The notes beneath the pieces were generated by a model. It saw only the letters and a list, made by a program, of their open reading frames with translations, was not told the origin of the DNA and did no database searches. The position numbers were made by a program, and so were the translations under genes. This document shows, one piece after another, positions 43,542 through 52,472 of a DNA stretch of 64,000 nucleotides; position 1 is the first letter of the stretch, and each line of letters begins with the position of its first letter. This DNA comes from Myxococcales bacterium (GTDB taxonomy: Bacteria > Myxococcota_A > UBA9160 > SMWR01), in NCBI GenBank assembly GCA_022561775.1, contig JADFQO010000013.1, positions 1 to 64,000 of the forward strand, read 5' to 3'.

Positions 43542-44871
43542 CGGGTAACCCGCCCGACTTTGCGACGCGGTTTCGATAATCGGCCTTGATGACGACCCGC
43601 GGAATCGGTTGGAAGGAGAATCCGAGCGTGTAGACCTCGATCTCCTTGGACTTGTCACTGGAGAACCCACTCGGAACATTGCGTTGCGTGTCGTAGTACG
43701 AGTAGCGAAAGAACGGTTCCAACGTTTTCTCGCTGCCGGGAAAGAGGAGTGGCATGAGGTCGTAGGCGACCTCGCCGTAGACGCCGAGCATCTCCCCGGC
43801 GACCGCTTCGCCGGCGGCGAGTTCGCCGGTACCGCCGACCGGGCCGAGCGCGGCCGTCAGGTCGCCGCTGTCGCCGATCTCAGCCATGGTAAATAGCGAT
43901 CGGAGATGCAAGCCATGGTCCTCGTATTGTGCGTGGATTTCCCAGACCGTCGTGGGCGTGTCGGGGATCGCGACGCTGGTTCCCGAAACACTGACGTCTT
44001 GATTCTGGCCAGAATTTCCGTGATAGACGGATCCCCCGACGAGGAGTTGCTGGATCGGCGTCCAGTCGAGCCGGGCGACGAACGCGAGGTGCTCGGCGAG
44101 CACGCGATTACCCTTTTGACGCCCCCCGCGCAAACCGCCGGAATCGAAACCCCGGGCATTGAAACCGTTGATGACGAACGCCTGATAGTCAACCTGTTCG
44201 TATAGCGTCCCGAGAATTCCCACGCCGTTTTCCCGCCAGGTCGACGGAATGATCTGGCTTTCGATCTCCGGGCGATTTACACCAAAATAGGTAATTGGCT
44301 CGTGCATTTCGTTGAGGAAGCCCATCGGCACGAGCACCAACCCCGCGCGGAGGTTCGCCCAGTCGCGGAGCAGGAAGTCGAGGTAGGCAAACTCGACGGA
44401 AACGCTTCCGCCGCTGGAGCTCTTCGTGGAACCGGTCGTCGCGTGCTCGAACTCGATCTCGGAGTTGAAAAGGATCGAGTCGGTGAACTTGTAACCGGTG
44501 TAGAGCACCATCCGGAGCAGGTCCGCGCGATTCTTTTCGCCTCCTTCGTCGCCGACCAGGTTGCGGTAGTAGCCTTCGCCGTACCCGCCAACCGACAAGC
44601 CGCGACCGAGGTCGTAGATCTTGGAGGCGGCCGGGCCGAGGCCGAATTGGGAGGACAGCGGCTGGTCTTCGGGAACGACGAGTTCGCGCCGCGTGCGCTC
44701 GAGCTCGTCCGCGAGAATGGCGACCGTTCGTTCGAGTTCCGCGATGCGATCTTCCTGAGCCGTGACTTGGTCTGTCGCAGCGGCGGCCGGGAGGCCAGTG
44801 GCGCCAAAAAACGCCAGCGCAGCCACCAGCCAACGGGCGACCCGCGGCGCCCCCCTCTTACCCTGATTCAT
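43507..44871 (-). CDS. Outer-membrane beta-barrel (porin-like) protein
   Basis: The 454-residue protein has a signal peptide, a short coiled coil (EDRIAELERTVAILADELERTRREL) and a barrel of alternating strands, ending in aromatic VGFVF, the usual C-terminal outer-membrane signal. The layout matches the phosphate-selective porin/OprO-P class. ATG 44871, with GGGGGAGCTGGG upstream, is chosen over 44925. Upstream lies a palindrome that is a candidate Fur-type site and, beyond it, the Fur-family gene. I infer an iron- or metal-related function. Confidence 0.78.
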   Translation of the reverse strand: MNQGKRGAPRVARWLVAALAFFGATGLPAAAATDQVTAQEDRIAELERTVAILADELERTRRELVVPEDQPLSSQFGLGPAASKIYDLGRGLSVGGYGEGYYRNLVGDEGGEKNRADLLRMVLYTGYKFTDSILFNSEIEFEHATTGSTKSSSGGSVSVEFAYLDFLLRDWANLRAGLVLVPMGFLNEMHEPITYFGVNRPEIESQIIPSTWRENGVGILGTLYEQVDYQAFVINGFNARGFDSGGLRGGRQKGNRVLAEHLAFVARLDWTPIQQLLVGGSVYHGNSGQNQDVSVSGTSVAIPDTPTTVWEIHAQYEDHGLHLRSLFTMAEIGDSGDLTAALGPVGGTGELAAGEAVAGEMLGVYGEVAYDLMPLLFPGSEKTLEPFFRYSYYDTQRNVPSGFSSDKSKEIEVYTLGFSFQPIPRVVIKADYRNRVAKSGGLPDEFNLGVGFVF

Positions 44872-44897
44872 CCCAGCTCCCCCAGATTCGATTCTAG

Positions 44898-44924
44898 TGA
44901 AATTGAAAATCACATTCAATTTCA
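44898..44924. promoter_or_regulatory. Perfect palindrome upstream of the porin-like gene, candidate Fur operator
   Basis: The 8-bp arms TGAAATTG (44898-44905) and CAATTTCA (44917-44924) are perfect complements around AAAATCACATT. The centre also reads TGAAAATCACATTCA, resembling Fur boxes (AT-rich, GA...TC symmetry). It is 27 bp before the porin-like start codon and about 145 bp from the Fur-family gene. Confidence 0.6.
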
Positions 44925-45067
44925 ATTAGAGGACGCGCAGCCTAGCCGGACGGACCGTTTTCTGTCAACTCGAGGAGAAATGCGAGGAAGCCGGACTCAG
45001 ATCGGCTGGAGGGCGAAGATCCGAAAATACATGTGGTCTTTTGGACCCAAATGAGCGGTTCGACGGA

Positions 45068-45508
45068 TTATTCGGCGAGTTCCCGCACGCAGGCGTCGCA
45101 GTGTCCGTAGAGCTCGTGCCGGTGGCGCAGGACGCGGAATCGGTAACGGTCGGCGATTTCCAGCTGGGTCTTCTCGATCATCGCGCACTCGAACTCGATG
45201 ATCTTGCCACAGCGCAGACAGACCAGGTGGTCGTGGTGTTCGTGCTCGATCTCGTAGCGGGTCACTCCGCCGTCGAAATGCCGTTCGGTCGCCAACCCCG
45301 CGTCGCACAAGAGCTTCATCGTACGGTAGACGGTCGTGTAGCCGATGTTCGGATGGTCGACGCGAACGCGACTGTGGATCTCCTCGCTGGTGATGTGGCC
45401 AGTCGCTTCGAGAAATGCTGCGAGGATCGCCTCACGCTGTTTGGTGTGCTTGAGATTGTGCTCCTCGAGGTACTGTGACAGCGATCTTTGTTCGACCTCT
45501 TGAGACAT
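45068..45508 (-). CDS. fur: Fur-family ferric uptake regulator
   Basis: The 146-residue protein has the winged helix of the Fur family (LKHTKQREAILAAFLEATGHITSEEIH; PNIGYTTVYRTMKLLCDAGL), the regulatory-site segment HFDGGVTRYEIEHEHHDHLVC and two zinc CxxC pairs (CLRC, CDAC). In the family Fe(II) activates DNA binding and represses uptake genes. It reads toward the porin-apbE genes with 196 bp between. Fur versus Zur, PerR or Nur cannot be settled; the HEHHDHLVC region fits Fur. Confidence 0.85.
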   Translation of the reverse strand: MSQEVEQRSLSQYLEEHNLKHTKQREAILAAFLEATGHITSEEIHSRVRVDHPNIGYTTVYRTMKLLCDAGLATERHFDGGVTRYEIEHEHHDHLVCLRCGKIIEFECAMIEKTQLEIADRYRFRVLRHRHELYGHCDACVRELAE

Positions 45509-45617
45509 AGGACCAGATTAATCGAGCGGGCGGAGCTATTCAACCGATTGCGCGACAGCTGCCGACGGAGCGAGCGACGCGGAGGCGGAGGCTGATCTCT
45601 TGCACGCCGGCCGAGCG

Positions 45618-46106
45618 CTAGAGCCGCGCAGCGAGCGCTTCGGCGAGTTCGGCCACGTCGTCGTCGGGGTCATCGGCGAGCATGCGGATTTGCGAGCGCA
45701 GACCGCCTGACGCCTTGAAGCCCCCTGCCTCGCAGACGCCTTGCAGCGCTTTGAGGCCGCCGACCACCAATTCAGAGTCACCGGAATCCAGGAACATCCC
45801 CAACAGGGCGGCATCCTCGGGGAATCCCGCGACCGCGCGATACTGCAGACAGGCGTCGGAGAGCCCGCTCGTGCCGTGGGCCGCTCGAATCGCCGCCCCG
45901 AGCTTCTCGACTTCGGCACCTCCCTTGGTCTTCGAGAAGAGCCCGTCGAGCTGCTTGATGTACTCCTTGGTGAAGGCCTCTGTTTTGGCTTTGGAGACCC
46001 CTTTGGGCCGATCCTCCCGCGACGACCGGCCCTCCCGACGCCGACGATCGAGTTCGCTGAAGGAGAGCTTGTCTCCGTCGTTCCAGCTTCGATCGGTACC
46101 GGTCAC
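45618..46106 (-). CDS. Uncharacterised cytoplasmic helical protein
   Basis: This 162-residue protein has a charged N-terminal half (LSFSELDRRRREGRSSREDRPKGVSK) and a helical C-terminal half (GLSDACLQYRAVAGFPEDAALLGMFLDSGDSELVVGGLKAL). The C-terminal half resembles ARM/HEAT-like helical repeats. I do not recognise a family. Its GTG 46106 overlaps the stop of the TPR lipoprotein gene (GTGA), so the pair is a coupled two-gene operon. Confidence 0.62.
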   Translation of the reverse strand: MTGTDRSWNDGDKLSFSELDRRRREGRSSREDRPKGVSKAKTEAFTKEYIKQLDGLFSKTKGGAEVEKLGAAIRAAHGTSGLSDACLQYRAVAGFPEDAALLGMFLDSGDSELVVGGLKALQGVCEAGGFKASGGLRSQIRMLADDPDDDVAELAEALAARL

Positions 46107-46453
46107 GGCCGCTCCTTGAGCACTCGCGCTTCTGCGACGCGGAGATTCTCGACCGCCGCCGCATTCCTGCAGTCGAGCGCGACTGCGCGACGAAACGCGA
46201 GCTCCGCGTCGCGTTCGCGTCCGACAGCGTGGTAGGCGAGTCCGAGGTGGTTTTGCACTTCCGACGCTTCTGGCAACAACTCGGCCGCGCGTTCCAGCTC
46301 CGCGATCGCCTGTGCGGAGTCACCGCGGTCGAGCGCGCTCGTGCCGCTCTGGTACAAAACCGCGGCCCGAAAACTCGAGCATCCCAGCACGAGAACCGCC
46401 GCGCAGAGCGCGCATCCGATGTGGAGCCAAGTCGCGCAAAATCGAAACGACAT
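46103..46453 (-). CDS. TPR lipoprotein
   Basis: The 116-residue protein has a lipoprotein signal (CAAVLVLGCSS) and about two TPR repeats (AVLYQSGTSALDRGDSAQAIAELERAAELLPE; VQNHLGLAYHAVGRERDAELAFRRAVALD). TPRs mediate protein-protein contacts, here probably at the inner face of the outer membrane. It is the first gene of the two-gene operon with the 162-residue protein. No specific complex is indicated. Confidence 0.78.
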   Translation of the reverse strand: MSFRFCATWLHIGCALCAAVLVLGCSSFRAAVLYQSGTSALDRGDSAQAIAELERAAELLPEASEVQNHLGLAYHAVGRERDAELAFRRAVALDCRNAAAVENLRVAEARVLKERP

Positions 46454-46762
46454 CTACCCCGGTTTAACGGCCCAGCGGTTTCCGCGCAACACGATCCAAT
46501 TGCCGGAATGGGTAGGCCATGGTACCCATCGCTCGCATAGGGGGGGTGGCTGCACCACCGTAAACTGGAGCCAGTGACCGCCTCTCGCGGAGCGGCGGCA
46601 GCGGCGCGCGGCCCCTTGCCCGGCTGAGAGAATCCGGACGACGGCCCCTGGGGCCGCGCACACGGCGCAGCCTGATTCGATTCCGGAGTTCTCCTGGCAC
46701 CCCTACCCGAAATCGCACCCCCCTCGTCGCCGACCCAGAGTAGGGGCGGTGGGTTCCGAGAG
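46454..46762. other. Divergent intergenic region
   Basis: This separates the TPR lipoprotein and the MATE exporter. The MATE reading frame extends about 30 codons back into it (APLPEIAPPSSPTQSRGGGFRE), so part may be coding. No repeat or hairpin is evident. Confidence 0.45.
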
Positions 46763-48067
46763 GTGCTCTTCCTCGCCTTCCCGGTGGTGCTGACCCAGCT
46801 CTCGACGAGCCTGATGGGCGTGGTCGATTCGGCGATGGTCGGTCGCATCGGACCGACGGAATTGGCCGCAGTGGGATTCGGCGGGATCTGGCTCTGGACC
46901 CTCTTCTCGATTCTCTACGGAACCGCGAGCGGCATCCAGACCTTCGTCTCACAAGCGGACGGAGCCGGCGACTCGAGAAGCTGTGGGCGATGGGTGTGGC
47001 AGGGGTTCTACGCGTTGCTGCCGGCCGGGATCGCTTTGGTCGCGGTCCTCGCCTGGTTGCTCGAGCCCGCGCTCGCGTTGCTGGGGCCATCGCTGGAGAT
47101 GCGCGCCCTGACCGCGGATTACGTCCAGGCGCGGCTGATCGGAGAACTCGGCTTTGTGGCCGTGATGGTGCTCAACTCATTCCATCGCGGGCTCGGCGAC
47201 ACCCGAACACCATTATACGTCACACTGCTTGCAAACGCGGTCAATCTCGTTCTCGACTACGGCTTGATCTTCGGAGCATTCGGCCTGCCGGAGTGGGGCG
47301 TCGCGGGAGCGGGCCTCGCGACCGCGATCGCGCAGTGGAGCAACGCGATCGCGCTCCTCGTGCTCTTTCAACGCCGCTCGATCGCAGAGCGCTGCAATAC
47401 CCGCCCCGTTGTTATCAACAAAAAACAGATCAAGCGCTTCCTATGGACGGGTGCCCCGATCGGCGGTCAGTGGTTCATCGGGATGATGTCGTTCTCCGCC
47501 TTTACCACGCTGGTGGCGCGCATGGGGGACGAATCGATGGCGGCGAGCCAAGCCTTCGTGATGCTGCTGTCGCTCTCCTTCATGCAGGCGGTCGGCATTT
47601 CGATCGCCACCGCGATTCTGGTTGGGCGCTACATCGGCGCCGGGGACACCGCCGCGGTGATTCGCACCTTTCGCTCCTCGATCCTGCTGGGTTTCTTGCT
47701 GGCGCTCGCCATCGCGATCGCATTCGTCGCGATTCCGATCCCGCTACTTCGGATCTTCACCGACGATCCAGGGGTGTTGGAGTTGGGGCGCCCGCTGCTG
47801 CTGCTCGGCGCGCTCTTCCAGCTCCTGGACGCCGTGGCGATCATCTCGGAAGGCGCACTGCGAGGCGCCGGAGACACCCGCTGGCCCTTCGCGGTAGAAA
47901 CCGCGCTGGGCTGGGGGCTCCTGGTCCCCCTCGCCTACTTCGTGGGTGTGTTTCTGGAACGCGGCCTCACCGGAGCGTGGCTCGCTGCACTGCTACACAT
48001 TCTGGTTCTGGCCGTGATGCTCTTCCTGCGCTTCCGATCGAATGCCTGGCAGAAGATCCGGATCTGA
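46763..48067 (+). CDS. MATE family exporter
   Basis: The 434-residue protein has about 12 transmembrane helices and MATE blocks: VVLTQLSTSLMGVVDSAMVGRIGPTELAAVG, the GLGDTRTP motif and its second-half echo GAGDTRWPF. MATE proteins export drugs or metabolites using Na+ or H+. The listed GTG 46763 leaves only four residues before the first helix; the frame is open back to 46676 without a normal start, so a CTG or other codon upstream is possible. The two-fold pseudo-symmetry of the family is visible. Confidence 0.88.
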   Translation: MLFLAFPVVLTQLSTSLMGVVDSAMVGRIGPTELAAVGFGGIWLWTLFSILYGTASGIQTFVSQADGAGDSRSCGRWVWQGFYALLPAGIALVAVLAWLLEPALALLGPSLEMRALTADYVQARLIGELGFVAVMVLNSFHRGLGDTRTPLYVTLLANAVNLVLDYGLIFGAFGLPEWGVAGAGLATAIAQWSNAIALLVLFQRRSIAERCNTRPVVINKKQIKRFLWTGAPIGGQWFIGMMSFSAFTTLVARMGDESMAASQAFVMLLSLSFMQAVGISIATAILVGRYIGAGDTAAVIRTFRSSILLGFLLALAIAIAFVAIPIPLLRIFTDDPGVLELGRPLLLLGALFQLLDAVAIISEGALRGAGDTRWPFAVETALGWGLLVPLAYFVGVFLERGLTGAWLAALLHILVLAVMLFLRFRSNAWQKIRI

Positions 48068-48098
48068 GCCGACCACCCGGAAACTCGATGCGCGGCGC

Positions 48099-48950
48099 TC
48101 AGCCGGGCAATCGGATCCGAGCAACGACGGGGAGGTGATCCGAAGCGCGCTGAGCCGCGCGGCTGTCGTATGCGGAGATTTCGACCAGGTCGACACCACT
48201 CGTGTAAATCCGGTCGAGCGCCAGCACCGGGCGCGCCGCGGGAAAGGACATCGGAAATTTGATGCCTGCCGTCGTCCAGGGTTCTGCGTCGAGAGCTCGG
48301 GTTGCGGGGCAACTCCTCCAGGAATTCATGTCGCCGAGCAATACCGTCGGACCGCGACCGAGCTGAGGATGCCCGAGCAACGCGCGCACCTGTTTGTGAC
48401 GCGTTCGATCCGCGAGGGAGAGATGGGTCGCGACCACCTCGAGCACACCTCCATCGAAGGGAATCTGCGCGGCGACTGCGACGCGCTTTTCGAGGCGCGA
48501 GTAGGAGAGGTCGAGCATCGACACACCGCCGATGGGCCAACGCGAAAGAATCGCGTTGCCGAGTTCGCCCCGCTTGTGGACGCGGGTGGCTGCAAACGTC
48601 ACGTGCATTCCCAACGCCTCGGCGAGCTCCTCGAGCGGATCATCGCCGCGGTGGGGACGCATGACCTCCTGAAGCGCGATGACATCCGCAGCCATTTCGG
48701 AGATGACGAACCCAGCCCGTGCGGGATCAGAGGCACCCCGACCGTTGAGCCCCGTCCAGCGATGAACGTTGTAGGTCGCCACCGTGATTTCCCGCTGCAT
48801 CGGACGCGTCGGCGGTGCGACCGAAGGCGCGCGCAACAGGCAGAGATGGGGTGTGTCGAGATGTTTGAGATCCGGCGTGCGGGCGCTCCGCTTCTTGCGG
48901 ACCACGCCTCGTATCCCCTTATTCCGGGAAGTCCTCTTTTTGACGCTCAT
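48099..48950 (-). CDS. Endonuclease/exonuclease/phosphatase family protein
   Basis: The 283-residue protein has the metal-dependent EEP fold: TVATYNVHRW, DVIALQEV (metal Glu), the GNAILSRWP block, VVATHLSLADRTRH, LLGDMNSW and a late SDHLPVVARI. Relatives hydrolyse phosphodiesters in DNA, sphingomyelin or inositol lipids. The first 50 residues (SVKKRTSRNKGIRGVVRKKR) are basic and not part of the fold. I set the start at ATG 48950, after GAGAGGCGGCG; ATG 48800 would give only the catalytic domain. The substrate is unknown. Confidence 0.8.
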   Translation of the reverse strand: MSVKKRTSRNKGIRGVVRKKRSARTPDLKHLDTPHLCLLRAPSVAPPTRPMQREITVATYNVHRWTGLNGRGASDPARAGFVISEMAADVIALQEVMRPHRGDDPLEELAEALGMHVTFAATRVHKRGELGNAILSRWPIGGVSMLDLSYSRLEKRVAVAAQIPFDGGVLEVVATHLSLADRTRHKQVRALLGHPQLGRGPTVLLGDMNSWRSCPATRALDAEPWTTAGIKFPMSFPAARPVLALDRIYTSGVDLVEISAYDSRAAQRASDHLPVVARIRLPG

Positions 48951-49142
48951 CGCCGCCTCTCCACGCAAGCCAGTCGGCCCGCCCTCACGCACCATCGGCC
49001 TCTGAGGGTGGTAAGTAAACCCGCCGATCGGAGGTCGGGCGATTTGACGAACACCGGGAGAATATAGCCAGTCCTCGATGTGGTGAAGTGCCCACAATGC
49101 TGGGGTAAGCCTGGCATCGGGAGCGCCGATACAGTGACGGTC

Positions 49143-50522
49143 ATGGCTAACCACAATTCCAACAGCGTCAAGAATCCCCTCGACGCGCCCCGTGTGCGAC
49201 AGGCCGCGCGCGAACTTCTGGCTGCGGTGGCAGAAGCGATCGACGAGGGTTCGCTCTCCCCAAACGCCTACGAGCGAATGCTGCGGGAGATCGAACGACT
49301 GCGGGGGCAACCGCTCTTCTACCCGGCGGTGAGCGGCGGGACCGGTAGCGGCGCGCGAGTTCGACTCGCCGATGGGACCACTCGGATCGACTTCATCTCG
49401 GGTATTGGCGTCTACGGTTTTGGACACAGCGACCCCGACCTGCTCGAAACCGCCGTCGCCGCCGCGGCCGGCGATGCCGTCTACCAGGGGCACCTCTTCC
49501 CGGGCGCCGAGTATCTGGAGCTCTCGAAAGCGTTGCTTCAACATGCGGGCAAGCAGATGAAGCACGTCTGGTTGTCGATTTCCGGAGCCATGGCGAACGA
49601 GAACGCTCTCAAGCTGATCTTTCAAAAACACGCACCGGCCGATCGCGTGATCGTCTTCGAGGGCGCCTTCGCGGGCCGGACGCTCGTGATGTCGGAATTG
49701 ACGGACCGGCCCGGCTACCGAGAGGGCCTGCCGCTCCGAGGCAACGTGCTCCACGTCCCCTTCTTCGATCCGAGCGACCCGCACTCGATCGAACACAGTG
49801 TCTCGGCGCTCGAAGCCCACTTGAAACGCCATCCCGGTCGAGTCGCCGGCATGCTCTTCGAACTCATCCAGGGAGAGGCCGGTTTCAACACCGCGCCCCG
49901 CGAGTTCTTCACCGCCCTGATGGAATGCTGTCGCACCGCAGAAATCGCGGTTTGGGTGGACGAAGTGCAGACTTTTGCGCGCACGGGCGAGCTCTTCGCG
50001 TACCGGACTTTGGATCTCGAGGAATACGTCGACGTCGCGACCGTCGGTAAGGCGCTTCAGGGCAGCGCCGTGCTGTTCCGTAAAGCCTACAAGCCGCGCC
50101 CAGGACTCATCGCGGGGACTTTCGCGGGATCCACGGTCGGCCTCGCGGTCGGTGCTCGAATCATCGAGCGCCTCAAGTCCGACGGTTACCTGGGAGCCGA
50201 CGGTCGAATCGCGGTTCTCGGCGGACGCTTCGAGCGTCGACTCGACGCGCTCCGCAAACGACTACCCAACACCATCGGAGAACGCTCGGGAATGGGAGCG
50301 ATGCAGGCCTTCGTAACCTTCGACGGCTCCGAAGAGATCGTATCGGCGGTCGTGCACGCGGCCTTCGAGGAGGGCCTGATGGTGTTCTACGCGGGAAGCA
50401 ATCCGTCGAAGATTCGCATGCTGCTTCCCGTGAACACGACCGATGAAGAACTCGAAGCGGGCTTTACGATGCTCGAAAAAGCCATCCGACACGTCGCCGA
50501 GGAGAAAAATCTCCTGACCTGA
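49143..50522 (+). CDS. Class III PLP-dependent aminotransferase
   Basis: The 459-residue protein belongs to class III aminotransferases (acetylornithine, GABA and lysine transaminases). It has FISGIGVYGFGHSDPDLLE, the SISGAMANENALKL segment, ELIQGEAGF, the VDEVQTFARTGELFAY motif and the PLP lysine in TVGKALQGSAVLF (near residue 303). The C-terminal MLLPVNTTDEELEAGF is family-like. The amino donor cannot be assigned; lysine, ornithine and omega-amino acids are possible. ATG 49143 is chosen, with a GTG six codons upstream as an alternative. Confidence 0.82.
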   Translation: MANHNSNSVKNPLDAPRVRQAARELLAAVAEAIDEGSLSPNAYERMLREIERLRGQPLFYPAVSGGTGSGARVRLADGTTRIDFISGIGVYGFGHSDPDLLETAVAAAAGDAVYQGHLFPGAEYLELSKALLQHAGKQMKHVWLSISGAMANENALKLIFQKHAPADRVIVFEGAFAGRTLVMSELTDRPGYREGLPLRGNVLHVPFFDPSDPHSIEHSVSALEAHLKRHPGRVAGMLFELIQGEAGFNTAPREFFTALMECCRTAEIAVWVDEVQTFARTGELFAYRTLDLEEYVDVATVGKALQGSAVLFRKAYKPRPGLIAGTFAGSTVGLAVGARIIERLKSDGYLGADGRIAVLGGRFERRLDALRKRLPNTIGERSGMGAMQAFVTFDGSEEIVSAVVHAAFEEGLMVFYAGSNPSKIRMLLPVNTTDEELEAGFTMLEKAIRHVAEEKNLLT

Positions 50523-50618
50523 TCAGGGCGCGGTTCTCCGATAGCGAATGGCGAGCCTTGACGACTCACTTCGCGCCAAGCGCTCCAATGGAAATCCGAT
50601 CCGCGGCGGTGCCGCGGC

Positions 50619-51056
50619 TCAGGATTCGTGCATGAAGCTTCCGTGCCTGGTGAGCCAAGCGCTGAACTCGCCGAAGATTTCCGGCAGATAGTGGCCTTCC
50701 AGCAGCGTGATCTCGTCACCGATGTAGGTCGCGATCTCCGTTCCGCTCAGTACCAGATCCGGCACGCCCGCCTTCGAATACGTGACCTTCCACTTCGTGA
50801 AGACCCGGCCTCGTTCTTCGCGCGGCCCGTCGAAGTATTCGACACGGCGCGAATCGAACTTCCGGTCAAAAGACTCGGTGTCTACTCGAAATTGCTTCAG
50901 CACCGCATCGCGGCCCGTCACCTCCAGGTCGGCACCGTAATAGGATCGATAAGTGGCGTTCTGAGCGAAATAGGGGCCGAGTCGCGACCAATCGCCGTCG
51001 AGGTAGGCTTCCTCGAGCACCGCCGTGTACTCATTGAAGCGTTCGATCATGCCCAT
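50619..51056 (-). CDS. SnoaL-like/NTF2-fold protein
   Basis: The 145-residue protein fits the SnoaL/NTF2-like alpha+beta barrel: an N-terminal helix (IERFNEYTAVLEEAYLDGDWSRLGPYFAQNATYRS), strands with VTYSKAGVPDLVLSGTEIATY and a closing strand. The family includes polyketide cyclases, isomerases and non-catalytic binding proteins, so no reaction is claimed. ATG 51056 has GGAGGGGGTG upstream and is preferred to GTG 51062. It converges on the aminotransferase and is divergent from the nitroreductase. Confidence 0.68.
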   Translation of the reverse strand: MGMIERFNEYTAVLEEAYLDGDWSRLGPYFAQNATYRSYYGADLEVTGRDAVLKQFRVDTESFDRKFDSRRVEYFDGPREERGRVFTKWKVTYSKAGVPDLVLSGTEIATYIGDEITLLEGHYLPEIFGEFSAWLTRHGSFMHES

Positions 51057-51269
51057 GGTCACACCCCCTCCTGGCTAGCGATCATCCTACTCCCGGCACG
51101 CCGCGTCGTACAAGCGGTTCCGTCGGCGCGCGACCGCTTGGCGAGCGCAGAGACGAACCCGACGAGTTTGTAGGGTTTTTGCGTCATCGCTCCACCGCAA
51201 CGCCGACGAAGCTAGACTTTTGCGTTCCGAGGACCTGCGCGGATTCGCGCTACCGGGAGGACGAGCCGA

Positions 51270-51860
51270 GTGATCAAGCACGCCAAAACCGAGCACCCGA
51301 TCCAGGATTTTGTCGCAAAACGCTGGAGCCCCTACGGGTTTGCGGTCCGCGACGTATCGGAAGCGGACCTCCGCTCCCTCTTCGAGGCTGCGCGCTGGGC
51401 CGCGTCCTCGTTCAACGAGCAGCCCTGGAACTACATCATCGCGACGAGGGCGCAGGAGACGGAATTCGCGCGCCTGCTCTCGTGCCTCGTGGAGGCCAAT
51501 CAAAGCTGGGCGAAGGCCGCGCCGGTTCTCGCGCTTGGCGTGGCGACGCTGCACTTCAAGCGCAACAACAAGCCCAATCGCGTGGCGATTCACGACCTCG
51601 GTCTGGCCACCGGGAACCTCGTCGCGGAGGCGACAGCACGCGGTTTATGGGTGCACCAGATGGCAGGCATTCTTCGGGAGCGCGCGCGAGAGATCTACGC
51701 GATCCCGGCGGGCTCCGAGGCGGTTACGGCGATTGCGATCGGTTACGCGGGAGACCCAGAGGCGTTTCCCGAGGAGATCCGGGAGCGCGACCTCGCGCCT
51801 AGAGAGCGCAAGCCGCAGCGGGACTTCGTGTTCGGCGCTTCGTGGGGAGATCCGTTCTAG
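51270..51860 (+). CDS. Nitroreductase family protein
   Basis: The 196-residue flavoprotein has nitroreductase blocks: the FMN-binding FEAARWAASSFNEQPWNYIIA, the NNKPNRVAIHDLGLATGNLVAEATARGLWVHQMAG region and IAIGYAGDPEAFPEEI. Family members reduce nitro compounds, quinones or flavins using NAD(P)H. GTG 51270 gives a normal N-terminus (IKHAKTEHPIQDFVAKRW). It is divergent from the SnoaL-like gene. The substrate is unknown. Confidence 0.88.
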   Translation: MIKHAKTEHPIQDFVAKRWSPYGFAVRDVSEADLRSLFEAARWAASSFNEQPWNYIIATRAQETEFARLLSCLVEANQSWAKAAPVLALGVATLHFKRNNKPNRVAIHDLGLATGNLVAEATARGLWVHQMAGILRERAREIYAIPAGSEAVTAIAIGYAGDPEAFPEEIRERDLAPRERKPQRDFVFGASWGDPF

Positions 51861-51886
51861 ACGAGCGTCGCGGATCGACAGCTGCC

Positions 51887-52381
51887 TCATTCGGGAGGCA
51901 ACAACGCGAGACCACAGTCGGGGCATTCGGTCGCGGTCGGCGAAATCGACCCGCCACAGGCCGGGCAGTCATCCGCGCTGATTTCCGATCTCCCAAAGTC
52001 TTCGGGTATATCGGGGATCTGCTGCCCGGTGTGGGCAAGGTCGATCCGGGTCGCGGCCTCCTCGTGTTCAGCGAGTACGAATACCCCGTAGGGAAGATCT
52101 TGGCCGGGTTTGCGCTGCGTGCCTTCGTCAGCGTCTGAAGTCGCCGCCTCAATCCGGTGTGGAATTCCAGCCTCCGCGAGATGTTCCGAGAGGCTCATCG
52201 CCCAACCCACCGATGAGGCGCGCACACAGACCAACTCGGATACCAGCGGCAATTCTTCGGCGGCGCCCCCTACGGGCACCTCGCCCTCCAGGACCAAAGG
52301 CACATCGCAATGGACACAGACCGACGCGACGTGCACGTACTCTTCGCCGCACTCGGGGCAAACTTTCGGGGGCATGACCAT
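51887..52381 (-). CDS. Double zinc-ribbon protein with DUF2007-like core
   Basis: The 164-residue protein has a zinc ribbon at each end: KVCPECGEEYVHVASVCVHC at the start and DDCPACGGSISPTATECPDCG at the end. Between them a segment (ELVCVRASSVGWAMSLSEHLAEAGIPHRIEA...YGVFVLAEHEEAATRI) resembles the DUF2007 signal-transducing fold. A regulatory or scaffolding role in the cytoplasm is inferred. It converges on the nitroreductase and is divergent from the dehydrogenase. Confidence 0.65.
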   Translation of the reverse strand: MVMPPKVCPECGEEYVHVASVCVHCDVPLVLEGEVPVGGAAEELPLVSELVCVRASSVGWAMSLSEHLAEAGIPHRIEAATSDADEGTQRKPGQDLPYGVFVLAEHEEAATRIDLAHTGQQIPDIPEDFGRSEISADDCPACGGSISPTATECPDCGLALLPPE

Positions 52382-52472
52382 CGGAGCACCTCTTGACGGG
52401 AGTATATGCGCGCAATACCCCCGATTGAAGGGTTGCGATCAGGAGGGTGGGTCTGCGACGCTCCCGTTTGCG

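Noticed and set aside
48099-49832. 577-residue version of the EEP-family protein
   Set aside because: The region beyond 48950 overlaps the aminotransferase and the promoter, and has no domain.
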